Shown here: positions 24,894-33,048 of the stretch, in pieces | Layout of the letters: each line of letters begins with the position of its first letter | How positions within the stretch are numbered: the first letter of the stretch is position 1 | From: Candidatus Norongarragalina meridionalis | GTDB taxonomy: Archaea; Micrarchaeota; Micrarchaeia; Norongarragalinales; Norongarragalinaceae | DNA: 37,452 nucleotides | NCBI GenBank assembly: GCA_902384935.1 | Contig: CABMDO010000007.1 | Location: forward strand, 1-37,452 | Direction of reading: 5' to 3' | The notes under the pieces: generated by a model | Seen by the model: the letters and a program-made list of their open reading frames with translations, nothing else | What the model was told of the DNA's origin: nothing | Databases searched by the model: none | Program-made: the position numbers and the translations under genes

Positions 24894-24922
24894 TGGGGCG
24901 GTTTCCACTGGTTTGCGCCCCA
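24894..24922. other. Perfect 7-bp stem-loop between smc and the giant adhesin gene
   Basis: TGGGGCG (24894-24900) pairs with CGCCCCA (24916-24922) around a 15-nt loop. It lies upstream of both divergent promoters, so it may be a protein-binding inverted repeat more than an RNA structure. Confidence 0.45.
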
Positions 24923-24931
24923 AATAAAACG

Positions 24932-24939
24932 TTTAAATA
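24932..24939 (+). promoter_or_regulatory. TATA box ahead of the 1708-aa gene (distal)
   Basis: TTTAAATA predicts a start near 24962, leaving about 176 nt of leader before ATG 25138, far longer than elsewhere here. A second candidate, TTTAAAA at 25029-25035, would start near 25058. Confidence 0.45.
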
Positions 24940-24983
24940 CCGCCTTCGCCAAGATTTTACCATTACGCAAGAGTAACCTGCGT

Positions 24984-25022
24984 ATATTCGGGCATATAGG
25001 CGAATATCGGGGAATATTTGCC
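24984..25022 (+). promoter_or_regulatory. Two mutually exclusive hairpins in the putative leader
   Basis: ATATTCG (24984-24990) can pair with CGAATAT (25001-25007). The same CGAATAT segment, extended to 24999-25007, can instead pair with ATATTTGCC (25014-25022), giving nine pairs with one G-U. Only one can form at a time, as in attenuators and riboswitches. No known riboswitch class is recognised. Confidence 0.4.
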
Positions 25023-25052
25023 GAAGCCTTTAAAACATCGGAAAAAATAAGA

Positions 25053-25136
25053 ATGGTGCTATGTGGGTGGTTGGCGCTTCCCGTTAATACAATAGGGGTT
25101 AGCGTCGGCTCTGTAACGTTAAAAGAGGTTGAATGA
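25053..25136 (+). CDS. Candidate 27-aa leader ORF before the giant adhesin gene
   Basis: ATG 25053 opens 27 hydrophobic codons (MVLCGWLALPVNTIGVSVG and so on) ending in TGA at 25134-25136, one base before ATG 25138. The ribosome binding site of the large gene (GAGGTTGA, 25125-25132) lies inside its last codons, so coupling is possible. No ribosome binding site precedes it, and it may be chance. Confidence 0.25.
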   Translation: MVLCGWLALPVNTIGVSVGSVTLKEVE

Positions 25137-25137
25137 T

Positions 25138-28100
25138 ATGAATTGCAAGAAGTTGGTGTCTCTGTTCGTTTTGATGGCGTTCGTCGCTTCCGTCGGCGCA
25201 GTGACGTGGCCGACGACGTGGATGTTCCTAGCGAACGACTCCAATGATTTGTCTTGCGGAAACATGGATGTCATGGTGTCGTATGCCCAAATAGACACTA
25301 GTTATCTGTATCTCAGACTTAACACGCGAAATGCGCCCAACTACGACCCATCCGGAAGCAGTTGCGATCACCCACTATACAAGTGGTTCCTTGACCAGAC
25401 TGGCGACGGCTACGTGCAAGGGCAAGCGATAAGGAATGCAGAGTGGATGCTCGCGACAGGGGACATAAACAACGACCACGTAGGTGAGATTTATCTTATT
25501 CCGCTGACGCCCCAGTGCCCGACTGGCAGCATTAACTGGGCAAACTACAGAATAACTAATACGAGCATCGCAGACACCCGGATAACTGGCAACTATCTTG
25601 ATATGGCGATTAAGCTTTCATCGATTAACAACGTCGGAGCCCAAACGCTTTGGTGGATTACCGACAAGAACGACAACAACATCTGCCAGCAGCCGCAGGG
25701 CAACGCCGACTGGCCGAACTATGGCGGCGGACAGGGACCGTTCATTCCTGTCCCAGGCATAAGCCTGGTTAAGTCCGTGACGCCGTCGTCCGCCTATCCT
25801 GGCGACACGGTCACGTTTACAGTTATTGCCAACAACACGGGGCAGACATATCTCAACATAACCGTTGGCGATCAGCTTCCTTCTGATCTGACGTATGTCG
25901 ACGGTTCCGCAAACTACGCGCCGCAGAGCGTCGTCGGAAACGACATAGTTTGGTATTTGCCGAGCGTTCCCAACGACACGGTAAGGACAATAACGTTTGA
26001 CGCCACCGTCAATGCGGAAGCTGGAAGCGTCACGAACTACGCCAACGTGTTCGGCGAATACACTTCGGCCAGCAACGTCAGTGCGAGCGCAATCGCAACA
26101 CTGGAGATTCTTGGCCTACCGCCGGTTGAGCCATACATAAACGTCAGCAAAACGGCGTATCCCACGGACGTCATGCCTGGCGAAAACATTACGCTGAACA
26201 TAACGATGACCGGTGGGGGCGACCCGACGATAACGACAATGCCGACGGACACCGTGCTCGTAATCGACCGCTCGATTAGCATGAACCAATTCATCACGTC
26301 TGGCGGCGTTCCGATACACAAGCTAGACGCCGCCAAGGCGGGAGCGCAGAGTTTCGTCAACATCCTCGACCAGACCGCACAGGCGGGACTCGTATCATAC
26401 GCATCCACAGCAACGCTCAACAGCTCGCTCGCCCTCATGACCGACTCGAACAAGAGCGCGCTGAACACCGTAATCAACAGCCTCCCCTCGCCCAGCGGAT
26501 CCACAAACATGGGCGCTGCGATAAACGCTGCAGTCGCAGAACTAAGTGAAAACGGAAACGGGGGCACGGTGAAATTCATCGTCCTCCTTACCGACGGCAT
26601 GCCGACGTGCTCTGCGTCCGGTTGCAGCGGAAGTGACACACCGCGCCCTGAGGACTACGCCTACGCCCGCGACGCCGCCAGTGCGGCTGCGACAGCGGGA
26701 TACTCCCTCTACGCCATAGGATTCGGCGATAACAGCAGTATCAACGGAACCTTCCTTGAAGAAATTTCGGGCGGAAGATACTACTACGCACCCGACGCCG
26801 ACAAGTTGCGTCAGATTTACGAGGGAATCGCGAACAATATAAGCAATATCGCGGCAGGCACATTGATAGTCACCGACGTCCTTCCGCCGAACGTCAATTT
26901 CGAAGGACCAGTTCCGATACTAAACTGTACACCAGGATACGATTCAGCGACGCGCACGATTTCATGTACGCGCTCCAATATCGGAATAGACGAGACATGG
27001 AGCCTGATATTCAACGTTTCAATAAACGAGAGCGGAATTGACATCCCGACTAACGCGAATTTCTCGTACGCGTACGTTGCAGCTAATGGCTCCAATCAGA
27101 GCGGAACGGCGCCCAGCCCCTTGGTGAATGTAACGAACGTCGCGCCCGTGATTGACTCCATGCTTGCGACGCCAAACCCGGCGGACCGCGAGGAGAACGT
27201 AACCTTCGAGGCGAGCGCAACCGATCCCAACGGCGACAACCTTACGTACTATTGGGACTTCGGCGACGGCAACAACGCGACGGGAACGAACCTGACGCAC
27301 GCCTTCCAGGCAGAGGGCAACTACACCGTAACCTTGATTGTGAGCGACGGCTCGCTGAATGATTCTCAGACGCTCGTGGTAGTCGTCGTATCCGGCTGCC
27401 AGTACACCGCATGGGTTGACGACGCCTGCACGACCAACAGCACGATGAGGCAGACGAGAACCGACGATTCTGGCTACTCGTACTGCAACGTGCTCGAACA
27501 GTACGTTCCGAACGAGGAGCAGTGCGGCTGCGTGCTGAACGACGCTTCCCTTGACTGCGTGAGCCCCGGACTCAGGGAGCACTACTTCACATGGAACTGG
27601 GGATACTGCGGACCTAACTACTCCGACAACATTACTGATATAGCCTGCAACTCGAACTACACCTGCGACGGCTTTGAAAACATGGTTGACGGATGCTTTG
27701 ACGACGGCTGGATGAACCAATCGCAGACGTGCAGAGACCAGTACGGCAATTCCTACGAGGAATACCGGTCCGTTGAGAATGAAAGCTGCAGATGCTCTGC
27801 GTCCGCGACCAACTGGCTCTGCGTGAGTCCAGGCTTCGCGAATGCAACGTACGACCTCTGGAACTTCGATTACTGCAGCGGAAGCTACGTGCTGACCGAA
27901 TCGAACTCTACCTGCGACTCCGATTACGTTTGCGGCAACTGGACGAACGTTGAGAATGGCTGCGTTGACGACGGCGTGATGAACCAGTCGATGACGTGTT
28001 TCGACCAATACGGCAACAACTACACGAATTATACCACGACTGCCGACTCGAGTTGCGGATGCAATGCTTCCGCAAGCGGCAGCCTCTGCGTAAGCGACGG

Positions 28101-30264
28101 ATTCGCAAATGTCACGTACGACCTCTGGAACTTCGATTACTGCAGCGGAAGCTACGTGCTGACCCAAACGAACGAAACGTGCTCGTGCCAGTATTCCAAC
28201 TGGACGAACACCGAATGCGTTGGTGACGGACTGATGGGGCAGACGAGGACTGGCGCGGATTACGTATACTGCACCGACACCTCGAGGCAGGTGGAGAGCG
28301 AGCAGTGCAACGCCGTGGAGTGCGAAAGCACCGCAGGCGCGCTTAGCGAATATTACTCGTGGAGCGGACACGGAGGCGTCTTCGCCGACGGAATCGGACT
28401 CCGCCCCGAGGCGAGCAGAGACATCGTCGTAACGCTGCCTGAGGGCGCCACGGTCGTGAAGGCTTTCATGTACTGGAACGCAATCAACCAGAACGGAGCG
28501 AAGAACGACTTCAGCGCCATGACGCTCAACGGAAACGCGGTCACGGGCGATGAAATCGGCTCTTTCGTGAACCAGGGACCCGACTACTGCGTGCTTCCCG
28601 TAAGCTACCGCGCCGACGTGACTGACCTGGTTACCGGAAGCGGAACCTACACGGTAAACGGCGACATCTCCAACATGTTCGACGTTGAGGGAGCCGAACT
28701 CGTAGTGGTTTATTCCGACGAGGGAAGCCCGAACGTCCGCGTGATGATTAACGACGGAGCCGGAAACGACCGCTTCAACGTCGCGACGACGTTCAGCGGC
28801 TTCGCGTCCGCTTCCAGCGCCAACATGATCTTCATAGGAGGAGGCGGAGGACCCGCGAACTCCTCGACCAACGACGCTGTTGAATCGCTGTTCAACGACA
28901 ACTCGCTTTCAACGACGTCTTGGGACCAGAGCGACGGACACGAGTGGGACACCGACGCGTTCGATGTTTCAGCATACGTTTCCTCGGAAGACACCAGCGG
29001 AACCGCCCAAATCAAGGGACAGGGACTGCTGAACATGGACTGGGTTGCAGGCGTGCTTGTAGTGACGGAAGCGGAGGCAACACCGACACCGTCCCCGAGC
29101 CCTTCGCCGTCGCCCACTCCGACTCCCGTGCCGTCGTGCTCCGAGAACGAGCACATGGTGACAGTTGACGGTGCAATCGATTACCTCGACGTCGGCAACA
29201 CCGACAGCGAGGCGACTCACGCGCTCGACGGCTGGAGCGCGGCGAACATCAGCGGCGGATACGGCGGATGCAACGGCGGCGCTGGTTGCTCGTACAGGCA
29301 GATTCTTGAGCCCGTCGAGAGCACCTGCAGCGACGACGGACGCAACGCCACGTTCACGCTGAACGTCGGCGAGGGGCGCTACGCGGACAAGCTCCGCCTG
29401 CGCGCACTCGACGGCATGAGCAACTACGACTCGTTCGACGTTTACGTTGACGGCGAGTTCCTGGCGCACTACACGGACACGGTGGACGGAGTGGAGCTCT
29501 GGAACACGCTGGAATACGCGCTTGCGAACAAGACCGGCACGATAACGGTATTGCTCAGCGCGACCGACGAGATATGGCCGTTGTGCGGAACCTACGGACA
29601 GGTCGCGTTCGACTGGGCCGACATAGGCGGATTCACGTGCGAAGCGAACACAGAACCTTCGCCGTCCCCGAGCCCGTCGCCCGAACCTACGGCAACCCCG
29701 ACGCCCACGCCTGAAACGCCGATATACGGCGGCGGTGGCGGAGGACAGGACTGCGTAGCATCGGGAACGTGCAACACGCCGCAGCCTCCTGCACCGAGCG
29801 TGCAGGCTGAAAACGGTGCAATTTACAACGCGACGCCCACCCCGACGCCCGAGCCCGCAAAGCTCGAGTCGGGAACGAACACGACGGTGCCGCGCAGGAA
29901 CTACCACGTCTACCCGCTGACGACTCCGACGCCGACTCCGTTGCCCGTTGAGTTCGCAACGCCGACTCCCGGAGCGATAACCGGCTTCGCCTCTGCATTC
30001 TCGGGCCCGTGCAGCGCGGGATTGTTCATCCTCGCGCTGATAGCGGCGGTGCTTGCGTACCTGCTCAAGCCTCCGAAGCTGTTCGATGCGGCAAAGGAGA
30101 AGACGAGCGTGTACAAGTTCGCCGTAATCGGGCTCGGAGCGTTCGCCCTGCCCTACGTCGCGTCCTACTTCATGGACGCGTGCCAGGCGCAGATGATAGC
30201 GCTCGCGGAGGACATCATCGTCGGCGGCGCTCTCGGGTACTTCAAGTACCTGAAGAAAAAATAG
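25138..30264 (+). CDS. Giant adhesin-like surface protein (DUF11, VWA, PKD, Cys-rich repeats, C-terminal TM)
   Basis: The product is about 1708 aa. Order: signal peptide (1-21); an N-terminal beta domain; a DUF11-type domain (about 208-325, SLVKSVTPSSAYPGDTV); a von Willebrand A domain (about 366-571) with MIDAS residues DRSIS near 377 and TDGMPT near 485, apparently inserted in a second DUF11-like domain; a PKD domain (about 668-750, YYWDFGDGNNATGTNLTHAF); Cys-rich tandem units (about 752-1060); a DUF3344-like domain (about 1062-1314); a PTPSPSPSPSPTPTP linker; another beta domain; more TP-rich linkers; and two to three C-terminal membrane helices. Many Asn-x-Ser/Thr sites suggest glycosylation. 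ATG 25138 follows GAGGT by eight bases. Likely a metal-dependent adhesin anchored at its C-terminus. Confidence 0.88.
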   Translation: MNCKKLVSLFVLMAFVASVGAVTWPTTWMFLANDSNDLSCGNMDVMVSYAQIDTSYLYLRLNTRNAPNYDPSGSSCDHPLYKWFLDQTGDGYVQGQAIRNAEWMLATGDINNDHVGEIYLIPLTPQCPTGSINWANYRITNTSIADTRITGNYLDMAIKLSSINNVGAQTLWWITDKNDNNICQQPQGNADWPNYGGGQGPFIPVPGISLVKSVTPSSAYPGDTVTFTVIANNTGQTYLNITVGDQLPSDLTYVDGSANYAPQSVVGNDIVWYLPSVPNDTVRTITFDATVNAEAGSVTNYANVFGEYTSASNVSASAIATLEILGLPPVEPYINVSKTAYPTDVMPGENITLNITMTGGGDPTITTMPTDTVLVIDRSISMNQFITSGGVPIHKLDAAKAGAQSFVNILDQTAQAGLVSYASTATLNSSLALMTDSNKSALNTVINSLPSPSGSTNMGAAINAAVAELSENGNGGTVKFIVLLTDGMPTCSASGCSGSDTPRPEDYAYARDAASAAATAGYSLYAIGFGDNSSINGTFLEEISGGRYYYAPDADKLRQIYEGIANNISNIAAGTLIVTDVLPPNVNFEGPVPILNCTPGYDSATRTISCTRSNIGIDETWSLIFNVSINESGIDIPTNANFSYAYVAANGSNQSGTAPSPLVNVTNVAPVIDSMLATPNPADREENVTFEASATDPNGDNLTYYWDFGDGNNATGTNLTHAFQAEGNYTVTLIVSDGSLNDSQTLVVVVVSGCQYTAWVDDACTTNSTMRQTRTDDSGYSYCNVLEQYVPNEEQCGCVLNDASLDCVSPGLREHYFTWNWGYCGPNYSDNITDIACNSNYTCDGFENMVDGCFDDGWMNQSQTCRDQYGNSYEEYRSVENESCRCSASATNWLCVSPGFANATYDLWNFDYCSGSYVLTESNSTCDSDYVCGNWTNVENGCVDDGVMNQSMTCFDQYGNNYTNYTTTADSSCGCNASASGSLCVSDGFANVTYDLWNFDYCSGSYVLTQTNETCSCQYSNWTNTECVGDGLMGQTRTGADYVYCTDTSRQVESEQCNAVECESTAGALSEYYSWSGHGGVFADGIGLRPEASRDIVVTLPEGATVVKAFMYWNAINQNGAKNDFSAMTLNGNAVTGDEIGSFVNQGPDYCVLPVSYRADVTDLVTGSGTYTVNGDISNMFDVEGAELVVVYSDEGSPNVRVMINDGAGNDRFNVATTFSGFASASSANMIFIGGGGGPANSSTNDAVESLFNDNSLSTTSWDQSDGHEWDTDAFDVSAYVSSEDTSGTAQIKGQGLLNMDWVAGVLVVTEAEATPTPSPSPSPSPTPTPVPSCSENEHMVTVDGAIDYLDVGNTDSEATHALDGWSAANISGGYGGCNGGAGCSYRQILEPVESTCSDDGRNATFTLNVGEGRYADKLRLRALDGMSNYDSFDVYVDGEFLAHYTDTVDGVELWNTLEYALANKTGTITVLLSATDEIWPLCGTYGQVAFDWADIGGFTCEANTEPSPSPSPSPEPTATPTPTPETPIYGGGGGGQDCVASGTCNTPQPPAPSVQAENGAIYNATPTPTPEPAKLESGTNTTVPRRNYHVYPLTTPTPTPLPVEFATPTPGAITGFASAFSGPCSAGLFILALIAAVLAYLLKPPKLFDAAKEKTSVYKFAVIGLGAFALPYVASYFMDACQAQMIALAEDIIVGGALGYFKYLKKK
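27541..28175 (+). repeat. Tandem Cys-rich repeats within the giant adhesin, 89-codon unit
   Basis: About two and a half units of LCVSPGFANATYDLWNFDYCSG type repeat with a 267-bp period. Bases 27847-27897 and 28114-28164 are identical over 51 bp. The first unit (from 27541) is more diverged. Perfect identity in one part points to recent duplication or gene conversion. Confidence 0.85.
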
Positions 30265-30276
30265 CCAAAGCGTTTG

Positions 30277-30285
30277 TTTTTATTT
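30277..30285 (+). promoter_or_regulatory. TATA box of the CPA2 antiporter gene
   Basis: TTTTTATTT centred near 30281 lies about 25 bp from GTG 30306, supporting that start and a leaderless message. The T-rich stretch may also terminate the upstream giant gene. Confidence 0.5.
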
Positions 30286-30305
30286 CCTGATTCTTTTCTT
30301 TTCGC

Positions 30306-32348
30306 GTGGTAGACGTAACGCTGTCCATCGTCCAGATAGGAGGCGTGGTGCTCACCGCGCTCGCCTTCGGCGCAATCTCGTCGCGGCTCGGCTTCTCGTC
30401 GTCCATCGGGCACATAGCCGCGGGCATTCTCCTCGGCCCCCTGATGCTCGGCTATCTTATCCCGAACGAGGGCATGGCGCCGCTGTTCGGCGAAATCGGC
30501 ATCATGACGCTGATGTTCTACCTGGGATTGGAGCTCAGCATAAAGCGCTTCAAGGAGCGCGGCGCCGTCGCGACGATTCTCGTGATGGCGGAGATGCTCG
30601 CCTCGTTCGCCATAGGCTTCACAATAGCGAAAATGTTCGGCTACGGCGACTTGGAGGCGCTGGTCATAGGTTCGCTGCTTCCGATGGCGAGCACGGTAAT
30701 CATAGCGAAATTCATACTTGAAAAAGGAATCATGGACTCGCCCGAGGCGAGAATCAGCATCTCCTCGCTGATAGTCGAGGACTTCTTCGCAATCCTCATA
30801 CTCGTGGTGCTCTCGACGATGTCGGTGCACGGCGGCACGTCGCTGAACGTCGCCGTGCTCAACGGCGTGCTTTTCACGATAGCCGCGTTCTTCGTGGTGA
30901 ACAAGCTTTCCGACCCGATTCTCGGGTTCCTGGCGCGCTACGGGCAGGAGGATAAGATGGCGCTCTACGCCATCGGCGTGGGCATACTCGTCGCATACTT
31001 CGGAACGCTGCTGGGGTTGTCCTCGGTGCTCGGCGCGTACTTCGCGGGCTTCGCGCTGGCGGAAACGAAATACGCGGAACGCATCAAGAAGGAGCTCGGG
31101 CTTTTCCGGGAATTCTTCGTCCTGTTCTTCTTCGTGTCCTTCGGCTCCACCGTAATCCTGCCTCACTCGGCTACGGTGGGATGGGTGCTGCTCGCGGCGC
31201 TTCCGCTTTATTTCATTTCGAAAATACTCATATACGGCGTGTTCGGAACCGCGTTCGGATTGACGAACGAGTCCGCGGTGACGTGCGGGTTACTGATGAC
31301 TCCCATCGGCGAATTCAGCCTCATCATTGCAGCGGCAGCCGCGCCCCTGCTGAAAGCGCCGGCGGACGTCACGGGGCTGGCGTTCCTGCTCGTGATATCC
31401 ACTACCATGGTCGGACCCGCACTCTACAACCGCCGCGGCTCCGTTTCCAAGCTGTTCCTGCGGCTATATCCCAAGGACATCCAGCACGCCGTTTCCACCG
31501 TCGGAAAAAGGCTGTCCATGGTAGGCGAACGGTTCGGGGACGAAAAGGCGCTGAAGAACGAGCACACCGTCGTGATACGCAACCTCTTCATGAACCTCGT
31601 CGTAATCGTGTCTCTTGTTTATATCAGCTATCTTCTGGACATGAAAATCGACTTTCCGTTCATGCCCGGCCCGAGCTCGGTTTCCGTGGGCTTGCTCCTG
31701 CTTCCGCTCATCGCATGGCCAATATACCGCTCGCTCAACGAACTGATATTCCTGGTGCGCCGCGTCGCGGAGCGCACGCTCACGGTTGCGTTCCCCGAAC
31801 TCGCTTCCGCCGAATCGCTCGCGCAGCAGGCGTCCGAGGTGTTCGCCTCGCTCGTGCTGTCGATAATCGGCGCGCTCGCCTGCGTCGTGCTGTATTACGG
31901 CGCGCCGCCGCTGTTCCTGATAATCCCGGGCGCGTTCACGGTGCTCGCGGTGATGTACCTCAGCAAGTCCCTGTACGGGCTGTTCGAGCAGTACGAGACG
32001 CTCGACGCGCTGATTTCCGGCGAATCCGGGGAATACAGGGAATTCGAGAAGCAGTCGCGCGACTTCCGCGACCTGCACCAGAGCCGCCTGCGCGCGAGGC
32101 AGTCAATAGAGGAGGCGCTGCAGGCGGGCGATACTAATCGCGCCCGCTCGCTGCTTTCGGAATTCAAGCGCAAGGAAGAGAAGGCGATAGGGCATCTGGT
32201 TGGCTCTAAGTACCGCCTCACGCCGAAGCAGGCGCACGAGGCGGCGGCCGTCGGGGAGACGGAGCACACGCGGCGCGCGCTCGAGGATTATTTCCGCAAG
32301 AATCCGCCCAGCTTCCTGCTCGGGGCGGGAAAAAAGAAAAAACGCTAG
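30306..32348 (+). CDS. Kef-type monovalent cation:proton antiporter (CPA2 family)
   Basis: The product is 680 aa. Residues 1-385 form the antiporter core of about 12 helices, with the family's recognisable segments ISSRLGFSSSIGHIAAGILLGP, MFYLGLELSIKRF, and SSLIVEDFFAILILV holding the acidic ion-binding position. It exchanges Na+ or K+ for protons across the membrane. After the core come further membrane segments (about 419-445 and 515-557), then a charged helical tail (570-680) ending in a lysine run. No TrkA-N/RCK nucleotide-binding domain is present, unlike KefB/KefC. Start GTG 30306 fits the TATA spacing. Confidence 0.9.
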   Translation: MVDVTLSIVQIGGVVLTALAFGAISSRLGFSSSIGHIAAGILLGPLMLGYLIPNEGMAPLFGEIGIMTLMFYLGLELSIKRFKERGAVATILVMAEMLASFAIGFTIAKMFGYGDLEALVIGSLLPMASTVIIAKFILEKGIMDSPEARISISSLIVEDFFAILILVVLSTMSVHGGTSLNVAVLNGVLFTIAAFFVVNKLSDPILGFLARYGQEDKMALYAIGVGILVAYFGTLLGLSSVLGAYFAGFALAETKYAERIKKELGLFREFFVLFFFVSFGSTVILPHSATVGWVLLAALPLYFISKILIYGVFGTAFGLTNESAVTCGLLMTPIGEFSLIIAAAAAPLLKAPADVTGLAFLLVISTTMVGPALYNRRGSVSKLFLRLYPKDIQHAVSTVGKRLSMVGERFGDEKALKNEHTVVIRNLFMNLVVIVSLVYISYLLDMKIDFPFMPGPSSVSVGLLLLPLIAWPIYRSLNELIFLVRRVAERTLTVAFPELASAESLAQQASEVFASLVLSIIGALACVVLYYGAPPLFLIIPGAFTVLAVMYLSKSLYGLFEQYETLDALISGESGEYREFEKQSRDFRDLHQSRLRARQSIEEALQAGDTNRARSLLSEFKRKEEKAIGHLVGSKYRLTPKQAHEAAAVGETEHTRRALEDYFRKNPPSFLLGAGKKKKR

Positions 32349-32357
32349 TTATTTTAA
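32349..32357 (+). promoter_or_regulatory. TATA box of the candidate C/D box sRNA
   Basis: TTATTTTAA starts at the base after the antiporter stop and is centred at 32353. Transcription would begin near 32379, immediately before the C box at 32382. Confidence 0.5.
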
Positions 32358-32378
32358 CGCGGGCGGGGAAATATTTCC

Positions 32379-32444
32379 AGAATGATGAGCTATAGAACAA
32401 CCGCTGAGGCGACAAGCCCGTGACGAAGTTGATAGCGTCTGACT
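32379..32444 (+). ncRNA. Candidate C/D box sRNA (2'-O-methylation guide)
   Basis: Between the antiporter and ndk genes all four boxes appear in order: C box ATGATGA (32382-32388), D' CTGA (32404-32407), C' GTGACGA (32420-32426, one change from consensus) and D CTGA (32439-32442). The intervals are 15, 12 and 12 nt. A TATA box lies about 26 bp before the C box. Candidate guides are the ten bases before D' (AGAACAACCG) and before D (TTGATAGCGT). The flanking terminal stem is weak, and targets could not be checked. Archaeal C/D sRNAs bind L7Ae, Nop5 and fibrillarin. Confidence 0.6.
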
Positions 32445-32449
32445 AAATA
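32443..32449 (+). promoter_or_regulatory. TATA box of ndk
   Basis: TAAATA-type element centred about 24 bp before ATG 32470. It directly follows the D box of the candidate sRNA. Confidence 0.45.
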
Positions 32450-32469
32450 CCGATAAACAAAGTGATTCA

Positions 32470-33036
32470 ATGAAACCGAAACCAGTAGAACACGCGATAG
32501 TGCTGATAAAGCCGGGATACTCGAACCGCCTCAAGGAGATACGCAGCAGGCTGGAGAAGCACGGGAAGATACTGCTCGAAGGAAAGGTTAGGCTCTCCCC
32601 GAAGGAAGCCGAGGAGTTTTACGTGATACACGACGGAAAGCCGTTCCAGCAAACGCTCGTGGATTACATGGTTTCAGGCGAGGTGCCTTTTCTCATAGTT
32701 TCGAACAAACCGGGCAAGAAGTACAACGATGCGAGCTTCAGGCAGTGGATGCGCGAACACATAATCGGCGCGACGGACCCGATCGAAGCCGCGCCCGGAA
32801 CCATACGCTACGACATGGGCGACCGCACGCCCGACGTGGAAGATAAAATCAAGAACAAGGAAATCAAGAAGAAGCGCATGCAGAACGTCGTGCACTTCAC
32901 CGCAGCGGACGAGGACCCGTACTACGAGATAGGCGTAATCCTCAGGGCGTCGGGATGGTTCGACGCGCTTCCGGAGCAGGCTAAACGCAAGGAAGATTTG
33001 AGGATACTCCTGGCTAAGCTGACGCCGAAGAAATAA
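32470..33036 (+). CDS. ndk: Nucleoside diphosphate kinase
   Basis: The enzyme transfers the gamma phosphate of NTPs to NDPs through a phosphohistidine. Visible motifs are VLIKPG (lysine of the nucleotide site), ATDPIEAAPGTIRYD (conserved Thr/Asp and Arg), and NVVH, with the catalytic His near residue 141. At 188 aa it is longer than the usual 135-155 aa: about 20 charged residues (TPDVEDKIKNKEIKKKRMQ) sit between GTIRYDMG and NVVH, and there is a basic C-terminal extension. The Asp of the common KPDG motif is Gly here. The catalytic residues look intact. Confidence 0.88.
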   Translation: MKPKPVEHAIVLIKPGYSNRLKEIRSRLEKHGKILLEGKVRLSPKEAEEFYVIHDGKPFQQTLVDYMVSGEVPFLIVSNKPGKKYNDASFRQWMREHIIGATDPIEAAPGTIRYDMGDRTPDVEDKIKNKEIKKKRMQNVVHFTAADEDPYYEIGVILRASGWFDALPEQAKRKEDLRILLAKLTPKK

Positions 33037-33048
33037 TCTCCGCCAAGC

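Noticed and set aside
27019-28371. 450-codon open frame opposite the giant adhesin
   Set aside because: Val/Arg/Ala-rich shadow, mirrors the Cys-rich repeats; no promoter.
29080-29970. CRISPR or microsatellite in the CCGAGCCCGTCG-type repeats
   Set aside because: These are in-frame codons for Pro/Thr/Ser linkers without spacers; no CRISPR array is visible in the window.
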